Source: an uncultured SAR86 cluster bacterium (lineage in GTDB: Bacteria > Pseudomonadota > Gammaproteobacteria > Magnimaribacterales > D2472). From it: DNA of 48,651 nt. The position numbers and the translations under genes are program-made. The notes beneath the pieces are model-generated. The model saw nothing but the letters and a program-made list of their open reading frames with translations. It did no database searches and had not been told where the DNA came from. Positions within the stretch are counted from its first letter, which is position 1; each line of letters opens with the position of its first letter. The stretch spans positions 1 to 48,651 of the forward strand of contig CACLXS010000007.1 of NCBI GenBank assembly GCA_902610905.1, read 5' to 3'. Positions 47,216 to 48,651 of this stretch are shown in pieces.

Positions 47216-48651
47216 CTAAAAATTATTTGTTGAGAATTCTTTAGTTAAATTTTTCATTTCTTTTCTTAAAACAAAAAGAGCTATTAAATTAGGAATTGAA
47301 ACCAATGCTACTACAACATATGCAATATTCCAAACAATTGTGGTGTCAATAACAGCTGCAAGAACAAAACACAAAACATATAAATTTCTATACCAAATAA
47401 CACCCCTTTCACCAAAAATATATGCAGTTGATCTATCACCGTAATAACACCATGTAATAGCTGTTGAAAAAGCAAATAAAAGCAATGCTATTGCTACTAA
47501 TTTTCCTCCAAAAGAACCAAATAAACCTTGAGAAAATGCTTTTGCAGTTAATTCGGCGGAGCTGACTAAAGACTTACCCTCAAACTTAGCAGACTCAGAA
47601 ACTTTTCCGTTGAGGACATTAAGTTCTCCATTATATGGATTATTGCTACCATTTACTTTAACCAATATATTTTCAGCTATAGATCTTGAATGAAGTACTG
47701 TAATATTCTCTGTTATTAGCTTACCGTCAACTACATTTACAATACCTGAAAATTCATTAACGTCAGAATCAATTGACTGAACGTAATTAGTTAATTCATC
47801 TATATCATCTGGATAAATAAAAGATCCATCGCTATTTTTTTCATCACTGTATATACCCTCAAGAATAATCATGTCTGTCTTAGAAAAATTGGTATCAAAT
47901 TTTTGTGTCCAAACTCCACTTGATAAGATAACTAATGCAGTAACAGTGCAAACTACAATAGTATCAATAAATGGTTCTAAGATTGATATAACTCCCTGAT
48001 CAATGGATTTATTTTTAGATGAAGCATGTGCGATTGGAGACGAGCCTTGACCTGCTTCATTGGAATACAATCCTCTTGCAACACCATATTTCAAACTCAT
48101 AGCAAAACTAGCGCCTAAAAAACCACCAACTGCTGCAGACCCAGTAAAAACCTGAGCAAATATTGCATTGAATGAAGGAAGGATATTATTATAATTTTCA
48201 GCAAGTACTATTAAAGCGCCTCCAAAATAGATTAAGCCCATTATCGGTATGATTTTGCTTGCTACAGATGCAATTCTTTTAATGCCGCCAATTATTATTA
48301 TCCAAAGCAATGCACCTAAAAATAAACCAGTAAATAATTTTGGAACTGAAAATTCTGTATTCATAACTAATGCTATGTTATTGATTTGAGGCATATTTCC
48401 TGAGCCTATAGCAGTAATCATCATTAAAAATGCAAACAAAATAGCAACCCACTTCATATTAAGTGCATGTTCAATGTAGTACATTGGTCCACCAGATATA
48501 GATCCATCTTCTAATGTAGTTCTATATTTGTGGCCCAAAGTAACTTCGACAAATTTAGTAGTCATTCCAAATATTGCTGTAATCCACATCCAAAAAATAG
48601 CTGCAGGACCTCCGGTCCATATAGCTAAAGCAACTCCACCAATATTGCCGG
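47216..48651 (-). CDS. Sodium:alanine symporter family (AGCS) transporter, 5' end outside window
   Basis: The frame continues through the right edge: bases 48590-48651 encode GNIGGVALAIWTGGPAAIFW, the conserved stretch before MWITAIFGMTTKF, so the gene is truncated at its N-terminal side and the ATG at 48589 is not the start. The remaining part has GGPMYYIEHAL, GLYSNEAGQGSSPIAHAS and the final helices with CYYGDRSTAYIFG. It imports small amino acids such as alanine with Na+. An unusual insertion of about 95-115 residues, mostly hydrophilic, lies between the helix ending SSGVW and the segment LTAKAFSQGLFGSFGG (bases 47564-47908). The Na+ gradient made by NQR could drive it. Confidence 0.93.
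   Translation of the reverse strand, partial: GNIGGVALAIWTGGPAAIFWMWITAIFGMTTKFVEVTLGHKYRTTLEDGSISGGPMYYIEHALNMKWVAILFAFLMMITAIGSGNMPQINNIALVMNTEFSVPKLFTGLFLGALLWIIIIGGIKRIASVASKIIPIMGLIYFGGALIVLAENYNNILPSFNAIFAQVFTGSAAVGGFLGASFAMSLKYGVARGLYSNEAGQGSSPIAHASSKNKSIDQGVISILEPFIDTIVVCTVTALVILSSGVWTQKFDTNFSKTDMIILEGIYSDEKNSDGSFIYPDDIDELTNYVQSIDSDVNEFSGIVNVVDGKLITENITVLHSRSIAENILVKVNGSNNPYNGELNVLNGKVSESAKFEGKSLVSSAELTAKAFSQGLFGSFGGKLVAIALLLFAFSTAITWCYYGDRSTAYIFGERGVIWYRNLYVLCFVLAAVIDTTIVWNIAYVVVALVSIPNLIALFVLRKEMKNLTKEFSTNNF

Overview
This window reads as chromosomal DNA from a streamlined, strongly AT-rich marine gammaproteobacterium. Gene order, protein families and very tight gene packing all fit, and a SAR86-like or similar pelagic clade is plausible, though that placement is inference. 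Intergenic gaps are mostly under 170 bp, many same-strand genes overlap by 1-14 bp, and several convergent pairs touch or overlap. I see no rRNA, tRNA, CRISPR array, insertion sequence or prophage.

Layout. 1-908: end of a membrane protein (possibly LysE-like), a DUF1285 protein and a tiny DUF2256 zinc-ribbon-type protein. 874-6162: a DUF885 lipoprotein peptidase with ETF-ubiquinone oxidoreductase, divergent from etfB-etfA and closed by a clear terminator. 6186-13525: an accessory stretch with a secreted amidohydrolase, a CREST-type ceramidase homologue, infA, a DUF1330 protein, an unrecognised HEXXH lipoprotein bracketed by a 28-bp repeat, a secreted metallo-beta-lactamase-fold enzyme, a small orphan membrane protein and two secreted proteins of unknown function. 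13696-22880: cysteine synthase, clpA-clpS-icd, divergent mnmA-purB, then isocitrate lyase. 22864-29880: a complete Na+-pumping NADH:quinone reductase operon nqrABCDEF with its maturation factors apbE and nqrM. 29959-37984: long-form GAPDH, a pair of acyl-CoA dehydrogenases, mfd and a CsiV-family gene. 37985-40226: nfuA, trmA and a second small orphan membrane protein resembling the one at 11639. 40264-45918: a histidine operon led by a TrpR-like regulator and containing a hisD-hisB gene fusion, without hisC. 45908-48651: a GH16 laminarinase-like lipoprotein and the truncated end of a sodium:alanine symporter.

How the genes fit together. The acyl-CoA dehydrogenases can pass electrons through ETF and ETF-QO to ubiquinone. 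NQR oxidises NADH into the same pool and exports Na+, which the AGCS symporter can use for amino acid uptake. Isocitrate lyase and NADP isocitrate dehydrogenase mark the glyoxylate/TCA branch point, consistent with growth on fatty-acid or C2-type substrates. The secreted hydrolases (GH16, DUF885, amidohydrolase, HEXXH protein) suggest use of algal polysaccharide and peptides. The icd/clpS/clpA with mnmA/purB block and the nqr-gap-mfd-csiV block resemble Pseudomonas gene order with genes removed or inserted.

Best leads for new biology: the HisD-HisB fusion with hisC absent; the TrpR-like regulator whose promoter may be leaderless and carries a perfect inverted repeat; the two related small membrane proteins, each on its own strong-looking transcription unit; the tandem secreted two-domain protein pair; and the repeat-bracketed HEXXH lipoprotein.
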